From Acephala macrosclerotiorum (Eukaryota; Ascomycota; Leotiomycetes; Helotiales; Mollisiaceae), in NCBI GenBank assembly GCA_014904845.1, contig MU119498.1:1-63524 (forward strand): DNA of 63,524 nucleotides. Direction: 5' to 3'. The position numbers and the translations under genes were made by a program. The notes under the pieces were generated by a model. That model saw nothing but the letters and a program-made list of their open reading frames with translations. It did not search any database and was not told the origin of the DNA. This document shows positions 13,969 through 24,736 of this stretch, piece after piece. The number at the start of each line of letters is the position of its first letter. The first letter of the stretch is position 1.

Positions 13969-15913
13969 TGACTCCAGGGAGTTCCAATCGAGACATAATT
14001 TCACCCATTGAGATTTCCCAGTCTCCCCTCTCTGCAAATGAAGAGGGAATCCGTCATTCATATGATGATCAGGCTAGGGAAGACCTAGAAATACCCGATA
14101 TGAAAGCAGGGTATCCGCCAACACTGTTACCGCAGATAGCGGAAGCGAATGATGCCGTTTCAGACACATTCGTTAGTATATCCCCCATAGTTCGTCGCTT
14201 GTTCTCTGACCTCGCTATTTAGTCCGGCAAATCATCCTACTACACTGTACCAAGCACTCGCGCAGACAGCGAGGGCCCAGAGGTCACCGAAGGTGCTGAA
14301 TGGCAGGATTTCTGGAGCAGCCAATGGCTTAATAATAAGAGCTCGCAGAATCTTTGGGAGGCTTTTCGAGAGGTCCTCCTTAATGGACCATACCACAAAC
14401 TCCCTGGAGTCAGGGCCGATCCGGACCTCACAAGCAAGGAGGACAACCCAAACACTCTTTTATGCATCATCGAGGAAAGTGTCCCGGGGGAGTGGGACTT
14501 CACAAAACTGCCTCTCGCCACCGTACGATCGGGTGGGGATCAGACATGGGACATTTGGGATTCGATACACGAGCATCTACGAAAAGGTTGGCCGAAAGAG
14601 ATGCCGACTGTGAAGGAATACTGGTGGACCGTGTCGCCATACAAGAGAAGTGTTCTTGAGCACCCAGGACACTTCACAACCGACTGGGCATTCTTCGAAG
14701 GAGCTTCCGTTAGTGTGACGGAGTTATCGTTCACCAGGTTCGGATTTCCTTCGCCTGAATTTCGCAGATGTGTGCAAAGCGATGGCTCAACGACAGAAAA
14801 TTGGCCAAAGCCATGGCAATATGTAGTAGCACAAACAATTGACTCCCTACCGAAAACAGGTATCTCGGGCAGAAGTTGGTAGGGCAAGACTTACTCAGGG
14901 AAACGTAAAATTCTGGCTGACCGCCCAACAGGACGATTTGCCCTGATGGCCGAACGATGCCTTGGTCCACATTCGCCTTTTCCGTCTCCCAAGTGATCCT
15001 CGGACATGACCTCGACATCGTCGAGGTTGCCGAGTGTGCTGTAGTCTTTCCCAAACGGTATGCTGGGCCATGGCCGACAACACCATGGACGAATTGGTGC
15101 TGTGTAGGAGATGCAAGGCTACACGCCCAATTTCACGTCCGCTATTTGTCGCCCCTACGAAACGCTATCACCGATTCTGATCCAAAGCCTAGACATTCAG
15201 GACTACGCTTCGAACGGGATTGCTGGCATATTGCTGGATCTGGTGGAGGCACTGATTTTTCCATCGTTGAGACTCGGTCATCGACTGCAATCCTCACATC
15301 GCTGTCGGGTCAGTTGCCATATTACAGTATGGTGACCCACACCGACACCCCGGGCTTTTCTCTTGATTGTATTGGGGATCAAGTGACTTGGACTGCTTTG
15401 GGACTCAGCCCTTGTCACGAATTCGCTGGAGTTGCTATCTTCCTATGTGCAGTTGGCCGTTTGATTACCGAATGGAGCAAGCACTGGGACTTAACTCTGA
15501 AGCTTATTTCGAGCATGTCCAGAGTCAAGGTATAGGAATTATTTTCCGAACGCTGTGCTTAACGCGAGGGCTGATGCTATTGCCAGATCGAAGACATTCT
15601 TGACCCAGTAAAACGCAGAAATTTGATGCGAGGCGACTTTGAGGCACAAGAACAACGTTTTGTGGCACGGCAACTCCTTTTCAAGTCACACAATATGATA
15701 GGGGAACTGGCGGGTGACCTACAGAGTCTCACCAACGACTTATGCGCTTCGACTACTCTGATTGAACCAAACTCATCAGTCGGAGCAAACTGCGAAAAAC
15801 TGCTCAGTTACCAACGAGGAATTGAGCACAGACTAATTGATCGCATCAAGAGTAAGCTTACAGAGCTTGGTTCCTTGGATGCATTGCACGCCACCTCTGT
15901 CCCCTGGGGTTGA
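13969..15913 (+). pseudogene. Unrecognised fungal protein gene, interrupted
   Basis: A long plus-strand frame starts at ATG 13,969 (A at -3; MTPGSSNRDIISP) and reads to 14,882 with a single TAG at 14,220, where CAG or TGG is likely the ancestral codon. The middle (14,883-15,350) shifts frame at least once and has several stops. The 3' part is clean: the frame ending in SSMSRVK at 15,529 joins IEDILDPVKRRNLM at 15,587 across a 57 bp intron (15,530-15,586, GTATAG..CCAG, branch-like CTTAAC), then runs to TGA 15,911-15,913. The C-terminal third is helical and polar and resembles hypothetical fungal proteins with an 'ILDP.KR..LM' segment. I do not recognise a domain, membrane segment or enzymatic motif, so no function is offered. 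Acidic, Trp-rich blocks (WDIWDSIHEHL, EYWWTVSPYK) suggest a globular N-terminal half. Confidence 0.55.
15530..15586 (+). other. Probable spliceosomal intron in the 13,969-15,913 pseudogene
   Basis: The 57 bp segment has GT at its start and TTGCCAG at its end, with a CTTAAC branch-like site. Removing it joins two blocks that read as one helical region. Without removal the frame ends at once in GTATAG. Confidence 0.65.
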
Positions 15914-17170
15914 TTTGTCGTCCTTGGGTCGAGTATTACTATTGATATTGTGGTCGTGGATGTGGTAGACGTTTATATAGGTGTCGTGAGTAGGGTGGTG
16001 GAAACTGTTTGCAAAGTAGCTACAAATAGCATAAAATACGAGTTTCGTGCTTAAGAGCCATGTTTTTCAACTCCAACTCCAGGCATATCATGGGATATAA
16101 TGGTTCATAGGAGCCCAGGGTCTTAGAATAATCTCCATGTGACCGTGGTATCCAAGGAGAGTGGGGAATTCTCTGAAATACTCATTAAGTCGTAGGAGAG
16201 ATATCTTGGGAAATTATTAACCTTGCTAAAAATCGCTTATATAATACTTCTTTTATCGAAATCCCTTTGGTAAACAATAACTATTTAATAATAATAAATT
16301 AAAATTAAAATATTATTATTTTTATTACAAGTTATCCGAATGGAGAAAATAAAGCTTTATTAATTGGAAATACCGAGCAACGAGTAAAATTTGTCTTTTT
16401 AATATAATTAAACTATTAGAATTATATTTTTAAAAATCCAAAAACATTGGCTTGCAAGCATAAGCAGTGGCCATCACGGAACATTCTTCTCTTAAAAGTT
16501 CACATCCCATAAATTGATAATTAGGCGACAGGAAGAGCCATGGCACCGACTGTCGTCAGTCCTTCAAATGACACGCGCCCGAGGGTCCTCGACGTAAATT
16601 TCGAATTGTAACCTCTATCGATGAGGGAGGTGAGGCTCACCCAGAGAAAGTGCGCTCTCGCTATTGACTCGATAACCATTCTCATTCATTCAATGGTTCT
16701 GCTCCTTGAAGAAAAGAGATACTAAAGCTTGCGACTGCACCTCGTTCTAAAGACGCCACGTCTCGTGCGAGGGTAAAGCCAAATTGGTGGCTTACTCGAT
16801 AATTGAAAGGTGCCTTATATCATTTGAGAAGGCAAAAAGAGTGGTATTGTGATGTCTAATTTGCCTGTCTAACTAAGTGGGAATATTCCCTTAATAAAGT
16901 AAATTCACCACTGCACCCAGACCAGCCTAGACCGCCCATATGAGCCGATGCTCGATCAAGCGTGCGGCTTCATCTCAACATCTAACGATGTCTCAGTGCA
17001 TTAGCCTCCAATATCACCTAATTACGAGATGTTAACCTGCCTACTAACGCAACTCGAAAAGAAAGTCATGTCAACCAAAGCCAAACGGATTATGCAGCTC
17101 TTCAACCTTGAGAAAAACACTTTTCAAATCAAAAAATCTGGATTGGGCAGCAAATCCCAGCATGAGGGGC
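15914..17170. other. Gene-free stretch with an AT-rich islet
   Basis: No ORF of note occurs here. From about 16,225 to 16,437 the base composition falls abruptly to that of the AT-rich arms, with poly-TAAT runs, then recovers. This may be a short, very mutated transposon scrap inside the gene compartment. The flanks are of ordinary composition and show nothing I recognise. Confidence 0.6.
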
Positions 17171-17620
17171 ATAAATATACCCTCCGCTTCATCTTCGGGT
17201 AATCGAGGAGGTAGTGGGATGGGCTTGAGACGATATGGATTGTGTTACTTGTGTTAGTTACTTTTTACTATCTTGCAAAACAGGGATTACCCTCCAAGCA
17301 ATATTCTGGTAGAAATTCGTAGTTATAGATATTCGTAGCCATGTTTGCGTTGACCGTGAAATCATCATCGACCACAGGCAGGAAATGACAATAGAGCAGA
17401 ACTTGGCAACAAAAGACTTTCATAAGGTATTTGAATGAAGAACATCAAGGCTTTTGCACCCTTCCTACAAGAACTAACCAGCAAAAGTCCTAGCAAGCGC
17501 ACTTAAGAAAGGGAACGTGACGAACATATCAACAGACTCTTATGCTAATCACATTAGTCTAGATATCAGTATTACCTAGTAGCTGCAGTCCTAAAAGCGG
17601 CGAGCCAGGAGATATTTATG
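17171..17620 (+). repeat. Array module 1 (weak)
   Basis: Rightward TATA ATAAATATACCCTCCGC begins at 17,171. The paired motif is degenerate (GTTGACC, then ATCATCATCG, 17,349-17,370). The leftward box is doubtful: GATATTTATG at 17,611, or the better AATTTATACCCC at 17,773, which would make this module longer than the rest. Confidence 0.4.
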
Positions 17621-18096
17621 TCAAAATGATCACTTTTAGGGGGCAAAAGAGTGCAGAAAGTCCTTAATTCTACCAGAGATCTAGAGGACACCTTTTAATC
17701 ATAGACACCTAAAACACCAAGTGTTCCACGCCAATTCACGTGATTTAGGGCATCCCAGACCAACATTTTAACAATTTATACCCCTAAGAGACTTCATGTG
17801 GAAAGAGCGTGCAAGGCTTTTTACAATTCACTTCTCCAAATACTCGAGAAGTTTGACTCTCGGAAATCAGGTTTGCTTCTGTGAATACTGCCTGCTCCCT
17901 AAATAAATCGTCTTTCTCACTCCTCTCCTCATTTGAGAAGTTTCCTAGTCTGAAGTTGAGTTCAACTTTCTCAGTCTGGCAGAATCCTTACGTGAAACCG
18001 CCTTTTTGAGCTCAAGCGTCACTATGACGCGAACCGCGTTTGTAGGTGAGGTAATGTTCGTTCGTTTTGCCGTGCTTAACTGCTTAGATCCCTAAG

Positions 18097-18550
18097 TATA
18101 TAAGGACCGAGAATCTCACATTGCAACAGCCAACTTGCCATCACTGCACTTAGAATATCTATTCTACTGTCGAAGGACCTCGGCTACGTTGGAGTTTGTT
18201 GCAAGTGCCTGCTCAGCCCTCGGAGCGTCGAAGTCGACGTAACTACTGGTCAAATGAGGGGTTCATCGATCAGCATGAAGCATAGAGATCTCGCTATCGA
18301 ATTGATGATCGTTGATTCACTGTCATGTGTTTGTGTTCTGGGTTTATTTGTACGGAGAAAAGACAGCCAAACACGTTTAAAGTTGACACCTTGAACACCT
18401 CCTCGAAATTAATCTTGCTCGCAAGCCAAAGATGTATCGTATGATTTCCATCTTTCGCGCCGCAGGGGATGGTGCGCTCTATACTTCAAGCCTTCCTTCA
18501 CTAGAACATGGATAACGATAAAGTTGAGGCGGGAAGAGTATTTATACCCC
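18097..18550 (+). repeat. Array module 2
   Basis: Rightward TATATAAGG lies at 18,097. The paired motif is GTTGATTCACTGTCATG at 18,311-18,327. Leftward TTTATACCCCGCCTCTCC begins at 18,541. Spacings are about 220 and 224 bp. Confidence 0.6.
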
Positions 18551-18672
18551 GCCTCTCCTCGCTTCCAATATGTAAGAGCGAGCAAAGGAAGCAAGAAAGG
18601 AAAAAAGCACGTGCCATATTAGTTCACGCTTATTTCACAAATAAAATTGAACCATAACGGGCATTAGGCAAG

Positions 18673-19117
18673 TATAAAACCTCCGCATCTATACTCGAAG
18701 GACGCTATACAGCCACGTAGAAGGAGAAGGACTTGGAATATGCGGGGTCCGTGAACTCTGACTGCCACGCAGAGAGTCCAAGATTTGGATTCCATTACCA
18801 CCCCGCCCAATCTATCGGCCTCCCGACGCCGAACATCGATATCGGCATATGGCCTATTGGAGACTGGGCGACCCGACTTTTGGACGCCGTTAGGAGTATC
18901 ATCATTGGGAGTTAAGGCCAAACCGCCTGCGACGCGGATATCCGCGCTCAGAGCTGAACCGAACATCTGTCTGGCTGCTCGGAGGGGACGAAGAGGAAGA
19001 AACTCGGTCTCTTTGGTGATTTCGTAATGCATTACTTCCTCTGTGACTGGTCGTGGTGCCTAATCGGAATACCAAATGCGTAGTCGAGTTCTCGCCAGTC
19101 ATACTAATCGTTATAGG
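18673..19117 (+). repeat. Array module 3
   Basis: Rightward TATAAAACCTCCGCATC begins at 18,673. The paired motif is degenerate (CGTTAGGAG, then TATCATCATTGG, 18,888-18,908). Leftward TTATAGG is at 19,111. Confidence 0.5.
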
Positions 19118-19229
19118 TTTGTGCGTCGGCAGCTCCTCTGGTCTTTCTCATCGTAGTTCAACAATGCCGCCAAGAGATAGTCGCCATAGACTCGTCCGAC
19201 AGCCAGTGATATGTCGTCCTCGCATGCCC

Positions 19230-19530
19230 ATATTTATTTCTTACAGACAAACTCGGTTTTGGTCTTTAGCGTTGCGGGGAAGGGTGTGGTCGTTGTCATC
19301 TTAATTTTAAAACCTGAAGGCCCAAGGAACAGCCTCAAATAGACAGAGGAGAGATAGTAAATTCAGTATTTTAATCAAGCCCATAAGGGAAAACAAGCAC
19401 GAACGAAGGGCGATCGTACGATATAGGCATACAGTATGTCCAACCAAATGAAATTTTCCATGGCACATCTGATCACGTCCATACTGTGACTTTTCTCGAG
19501 AAGCCATCAGGAAGAGTGAGGCAAATCCTT
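19230..19530 (+). repeat. Array module 4 (decayed, short)
   Basis: Only the second half of the paired motif is good (CGTTGTCATC at 19,291). The two TATA-like sites (TATTTATT at 19,231 and CCTTATTTTTT at 19,528) are poor, so this module is placed mainly by the motif. Confidence 0.35.
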
Positions 19531-19650
19531 ATTTTTTTAAGGTCATGCTTTAGAATCCTGAAGGAAGAAGTCTCAAAGCGTCGAAACGCACATTCACTTG
19601 CTGCTTACCCCATGCCACATGCCCCCCTTGAAATCATCTGAACCGATGAG

Positions 19651-20073
19651 TATATAAGGACTGAACGCCACGCATTGGAAGGACAAAAACGCGGCTTTGG
19701 GATTAAGTGGAGTTACTTGATTAATGTGAAAAGACTCTGGTCTATAAGTTTCCACACGTACGGAGAACCAGCTCCACGCGGGTACCACTCAACGAAAAGT
19801 TTCGCTACTGAGCTCCAAACGAAGGATATGTCGCTGTTGAAGCGACGAATACTGTTGTTTGATTCAACCAGGATGGGTGTGGAGCAGCAAAACAAAAGAC
19901 CCAAAGAAAACATGCGTTACTCGCTGATCATGTCCTCGTATGGAAGCAACAGATGCAGGGGAAGAGCTCCGGCTTTACCAACACAAGATGAACAACTCTT
20001 GAGGCAACTCTTGTTAGTAAATAGAAGACCATACTGAAATAGAAAGCCAAAGGTCAGAAGAGAGATTTTATAC
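19651..20073 (+). repeat. Array module 5
   Basis: Rightward TATATAAGGACTG begins at 19,651 and closely resembles the box of module 2. The paired motif is CTGTTGAAG with CTGTTGTTTG at 19,834-19,861. Leftward TTTTATACTCCGCATCTC begins at 20,066. Confidence 0.55.
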
Positions 20074-20189
20074 TCCGCATCTCTCGACCTAATCACGCAC
20101 GGGTGGGAGGATTGAAGCACTTCCTCCGACGAATTAGGCGGCTCACTCTCACGTTCAGTCCAAGAGAGCGAACCGGCAGACTGTGCAAG

Positions 20190-20656
20190 TATAAATACCC
20201 CCTCTCCCTCTCGCATGAAAGTAAGCTTGATCCCAGGACAGTGTGCACATGGCCAAGGACCCCAAAGCGGATCCGGTGTTGGTGAATTCACAGGCTTCCC
20301 TACGAGAGTCGAAGATGCGAAACTGAGGCCGATGAACACAAGACTACAGGTTCAAGGCTAGGTCCAGAGGCTGTGTTCTGGTCGCAATCGCCGGGAAAGA
20401 GATATTGTAGTTAAATTGGCGAATGTTGTCATTATACTCTCGATCAACCAATCCTGACCGAGAAGAGATGCGTCGAACAGAACCAGAACAAGCGCGTGAG
20501 TCAAAATCAAGCTCTAACATTGCGACACATCTCCGATGAAGTTCATCCTCCCGCTATCCGGGTCCGCACCGACTCATCGTTCACATCTCGATGGGAGCTC
20601 GTGGCTAGGGAGAAGGATGGTCCCGGGTGGTGAGGTGACGAGGCTACATATACCCC
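20190..20656 (+). repeat. Array module 6
   Basis: Rightward TATAAATACCCCC begins at 20,190. The paired motif is TAGTTAAATTGG at 20,408 with GTTGTCATT at 20,425. Leftward ATATACCCCGCATCTC begins at 20,648. Confidence 0.65.
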
Positions 20657-20793
20657 GCATCTCTGGGGTCTGGTCTAACTGACGGGAAGGAGAGCGAACT
20701 TAGCAAAGCAGGCACTTGATTTGAGGATTTGCAACAGGCATTCACTCTCGAGTCTCGCATTCAAGAACACAACAAAGCATTCCAAATAAGTAT

Positions 20794-21267
20794 TATAAAT
20801 TAGCATCACTCCTCCGACACCGATCATATACAGCACCTTCTCGCACGATACAGCCAAGCGATCCTCGGTGCGCAAGACGACCTGGCAGCTAACATCCAGA
20901 TTAGCGCTTCTCAAATCGAAACACGAATTTCCCAGCGACGTAGCATCGAAATTTCGAGTCCGTACTAAATGCTGCAAGCTCAGAGTGCGTGGAACCTCGA
21001 ATTGCCTAGCCTTCGGAAATTGATCTTGCTGTCAGATTGGTTATCATCGCCAACTACTCAGGTAAAGTATGATATAAGAGAGACTGTTGCAAAAAGTATG
21101 CTGAACGCCCGAGTATATAGACAGACGAATGGAAAAGTGCAGACACAGCAGCAAATGCCGATGTTATACCCCCCTGAAAAACGCACGCTGTGTATCGACA
21201 TTCATATTGCGTAGCATGTTCCCGAGGAAGACTAAACGGCAGAGGAAGTCCTTATATATATATATCT
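20794..21267 (+). repeat. Array module 7
   Basis: Rightward TATAAATTAGC begins at 20,794. The paired motif is GCTGTCAGATTGG followed by TTATCATCG, 21,028-21,049, with a shorter than usual gap. The leftward box is an expanded TA run, CTTATATATATATAT, at 21,251. Confidence 0.6.
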
Positions 21268-21390
21268 AAGCAACGACGGACTCTCTTCAGCAAGAATAGC
21301 TTCACATGGTCGTGGTTGAGATCATTATATTCACTCGAAAACAACAGTAGAATGAGAAAGCAGCAAACGGCACCAACTACGCCTTTTACT

Positions 21391-21844
21391 GGATAAAGCG
21401 AAAGACACAAATTTAGCAGTTATGAAAACAAGCCTCAGAAGAGAAACTCTAATCTAAGACGCGAACGGTACACAGAACATGCAATCAATGAGAGCAGAGA
21501 AGAAGGATGATGGTAAGCTAAAGTCATACCTCAAGAACCCCAAACCTTTGCACCGGATTTCAACCCTCGGCTCTTGATCTTTCTACACTTGTATGCGAAA
21601 TTTTCGCTGTCAAGTTGACCATTATTGTCAAATTGGTAGCATAATTCGGCGTAGAAGGGCAAGAAAGCATGCAAGAGCACGCGGACATAAATCAAAACTG
21701 CGGCTCGAGTTGATATAGACGTACAAGCACAGTAGCGTAGGGCCCTCTCATTGACGAGAGTATCGTTCGCGCTTTGCACTAAAGCCCAGTCTATTCAATG
21801 GTATGAGGGTCGAGAAGAGAAGCAACTGTTACTTTTATACCCCA
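21391..21844 (+). repeat. Array module 8
   Basis: The paired motif is unusually clear: TGTCAAGTTG at 21,608 and TGTCAAATTG at 21,626 are near-perfect direct repeats 18 bp apart. Leftward TTTTATACCCC ends at 21,844. The rightward box is weak (GGATAAAGCG at 21,391). Confidence 0.55.
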
Positions 21845-22002
21845 AATAGTGGAAAGATTTCAAACCTGAAAGCAAATAGCGGAAGTGATTGCTAGAAATT
21901 ACTGAACCCACTTCACTTCGAGCAGGGACGAAGCTAGTAACACTAAGTTCAAGCGCGATACAGGACACACTTTCCAGAAACGAGAAACTCAAATCGCGCA
22001 AA

Positions 22003-22490
22003 TATAAAACCACAATAACATGCATGCTAAGGTATAAGTTACCCCAAATACCGAATACGACTGGTATCCAAGGACCAAGGAAAGGATGAATGAAAGGCAG
22101 ACACATACAACATCTATAGCATGAAAATCGATTCCGAATCTCAGCTTCCTAACCTTGAGATGCTTACCAACTGAGGATGCACAGACTGTGGATGTTCAAA
22201 ATGCTGGAACGAAGTTTCGTTATCAAATTGAAAGCCCTGTTGTCATTTTCTTGTGCGAGGAGAAGTTGTAGACATAACAGCGAGAAGCAGAGAATAAGTG
22301 ATATATGAAGACGTGAGTAGAACTAAGGTATAGCGCTACGAGTCGGCGTTGAGGTGGAAGCAGAGCGAGCGCAGGATAGCGGCAACCTTGAAGGGTGTGC
22401 AGCGGCTTTGTCCAGCATGAGTAGAAGTAGTTGGTGGGTGCTGTATCCTGCCTATATTTGGAGAATAGAAGGGAGTGCTTGTTTATATAG
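22003..22490 (+). repeat. Array module 9
   Basis: Rightward TATAAAACC begins at 22,003. The paired motif is GTTATCAAATTG at 22,219 with GTTGTCATTTTC at 22,239. Leftward GTTTATATAG is at 22,481. Confidence 0.65.
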
Positions 22491-22647
22491 CGACGACCCC
22501 GTGGATGAGGTTGCGGAATACTGGAGAGGTTGAGAGGAGGGGTTCGGTTGAGGAAGAGGAGGAGGCAGATGAGGGGAAGTGAATGAGGGACAAATATCCA
22601 GACGCAAAATACTATGAAACGAGAGATGCAATTTTATGTAGCATAAG

Positions 22648-23094
22648 TATAAATAGATGTACAGGCTGTAGCTCCAGAATAACAAGCACAACCTTGATAA
22701 GTATCTCGACAAGACCGTTCCGAGGACGAGCGAACGAACGAACGAACGGGAAATTCAATTCTCGAGTGCACCCGCCAAGACTCTCAACCTTCCAGTCTCG
22801 ATTTGCTCACCCACTCAAGATATAAAGCCTATTGAGGTTCAATGTCCGAAAAGAAGTTTATTACTGTCAAGGATAAGATTGTTGTCATTCGTCTATTTCG
22901 AGAATGAAACACGATAGAGATGCGCTATTACTACGAGGGGAAAATTTGAGTAAGGGCGGTTTGAAGAGACGTAGACGTCGAAGTTTAGGGAAGGATATAG
23001 GTTAGCGAAAACACACAGCACCGGATGTCGTAGTGAAGTTGCAGCTTGCGTAATGTTTGCGGGGTAGGGTAGGAAATAATTGCTTTTATAGCCC
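22648..23094 (+). repeat. Array module 10
   Basis: Rightward TATAAATAG begins at 22,648. The paired motif is CTGTCAAGG at 22,864 with GTTGTCATTC at 22,881. Leftward CTTTTATAGCCC begins at 23,083. A GAAC microsatellite (four copies) occurs at about 22,734. Confidence 0.65.
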
Positions 23095-23246
23095 AAGTAT
23101 TGCCTGGCTTGAGCACGGAAACCAATCTTGTTTACGGCAAGAAAAGACAGGTCGACTTGGGGATGAGAGAAGAAACGAGAAGGCAGTGAACAACAGACGA
23201 TCTTCAGTAGCAATCTTGCAGAATTGACGAAGGCAAAAAACACGAG

Positions 23247-23697
23247 TATAAATTGAAGGGAGCGAGGGTAGCGATAAAGGATATGAGCGGGGATAGTATG
23301 GGCATGGAAAATGGAAGGAAGCACGGAAGACGCATATATGTTCTGGCCCGGAGTCGCTCCTCTCTCCCTCCCTCCCTCTCGTCTGGTTTCAGACTCATCG
23401 CGTGTGGCGTTTGCAGAGGCGAGCGAGGTCCAACAGTTGTCACGGAGGTTACTCGTTGTCAAATAGGCGAACGTTGTGACATGCTCAAGTAAAAACATGA
23501 GACATGAACAAGTGGGGCAAGTAAACCTTCGCCTAAAGCAGCAGAGGACGAGCAATCGAAGGCGCGACAGGGAGACAGCAGCACAAGCAGGTATACCCTT
23601 CTCGAGCAAACTTTTTCCATATGGCGTGCTGAAGCCATTTGAGTCGGTGTCTGAGCTTCGAACTGAGCTGAGGTACAGGGCCCTACTTATATACCCC
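23247..23697 (+). repeat. Array module 11
   Basis: Rightward TATAAATTG begins at 23,247. The paired motif is CGTTGTCAAATAGG at 23,454 with CGTTGTGACATG at 23,472, and an extra GTTGTCA lies at 23,436. Leftward CTTATATACCCC begins at 23,686. Confidence 0.65.
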
Positions 23698-23884
23698 GAG
23701 TACGGACACAAGGTGGTCTATGCTTACTTGCGTGGGGGAATTGAATTAGGACGTGGTTTCAAACAACACGAAATTCACTTCAAAGAAAAGGGAGGGAGAA
23801 GGGAGGTGAGTGAATGTACAGATAGCTGTGCATACGAACGCCTGCCTAAATGAAGTGGAGAATCAAAAGTGAGAAGGGAACAAG

Positions 23885-24308
23885 TATAATACAGAAGCAG
23901 AAACTCGGAGGCGAGCATATCTTCGACGAAATTGCACGATAACGAGGTCAAGGGTTAAGGAAGGATGTGAAGAACGTATTCGCAGATCTCGCACGCGTGA
24001 ACTTCTGCCCCTCATTCTTTTGGCCTCGAGATCATGTCCTGATCCATTCAAGACGCAAAGATGAAATTCTTTGAAAGTTTGAAAGAGCAGTCTTGCTGTC
24101 AAGGGAATTATAGTTGTCATTTACTCGACGAAATGTGGTAGAGGGTGGCGGGGGAAGGCATGATCGAATTGAAGCAGAAATCAAGGATGATATGAGAATT
24201 ATTTTTCTGCACACTCTTGAGGTTGGTATCGCCGTTAGTCCCATGAAACCAGGAAGGCATTGCAGTGTATGACAAGATTCAAGAACAGAGAGCACCCGCT
24301 TTTATAAA
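23885..24308 (+). repeat. Array module 12 (right end of array)
   Basis: Rightward TATAATAC begins at 23,885. The paired motif is GCTGTCAAGG at 24,095 with GTTGTCATTT at 24,113. Leftward CTTTTATAAAC begins at 24,299. No further clear module follows before the next gene. Confidence 0.65.
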
Positions 24309-24736
24309 CTCATACAGTAGTAGACTCACTTGAGTAGATATAGTGGTCGGTAGACGATAGCGGCATTCACTTAGAAAGAGAGAACAAGATGCAAACGAGG
24401 GGAACGTGAATGATAGACAGCTGTGCGATTTCGCACACTCATATTACGTTAAGTTCGTATATCGTACGGTAAATATGGTGATGATAGACCAACTCGGGTC
24501 TCTGTACAAGCCTTCTCGAGGTTGTTGGTATCGACAACAACATAGTGCCTCGTGCTTTCCCTCCCTTTCCAAATTTAATTTCAACCCAATGCCGACCTGG
24601 CAGCAACCCAACCCAAGAAGCGCAATTGCTTGCTCCTAACTCTGAACGCCATCTAGCCTAGACCCAGTCCTACTCCAACCCAAATTGTTTTTCCTCTACC
24701 GAATTATTCAAACACGCAATTACACCGATTCGCGTC
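24309..24736. other. Spacer between array and the 24.7 kb gene
   Basis: No gene is visible. The stretch probably includes the 3' untranslated region of the minus-strand gene that ends at 24,737. A TATA-like AGATATAG at 24,336 could be the rightward box of a lost thirteenth module, but no paired motif follows. Confidence 0.4.

Larger units (their letters stand above)
17171..24308 (+). repeat. Array of about twelve ~0.6 kb modules with convergent TATA boxes
   Basis: Three landmarks recur in fixed order and spacing. First is a rightward TATA box (typically AGTATAAAT or TATATAAGG). About 220 bp later comes a paired motif in which TGTCAA or a variant is followed about 18 bp on by GTTGTCATT or a variant. 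About 215 bp after that is a leftward TATA box, seen on the plus strand as TTTATAcCCC and on the minus strand as GGGgTATAAAAG. Successive leftward boxes from 20,066 lie at about 20,648, 21,251, 21,834, 22,482, 23,085, 23,686 and 24,299, all 580-650 bp apart. The paired motif keeps the same orientation throughout, so modules are head-to-tail. Primary sequence outside the landmarks is strongly diverged, and no reading frame is shared between modules. Non-coding transcription units are one possibility. No known element class fits. Confidence 0.65.

Noticed and set aside
22893..23711. A 272-codon open frame on the minus strand across array modules 10 and 11
   Set aside because: It spans module boundaries, has a composition typical of chance and is not preserved in other modules. 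Its shared YLGYKSN peptide with a frame at 21,795-22,106 is only the leftward TATA box (GGGgTATAAAAG) read as codons.
17171..24308. The module array as a CRISPR array or satellite DNA
   Set aside because: There are no short identical repeats with unique spacers, and overall identity between modules is far too low for satellite DNA; only spaced landmarks recur.
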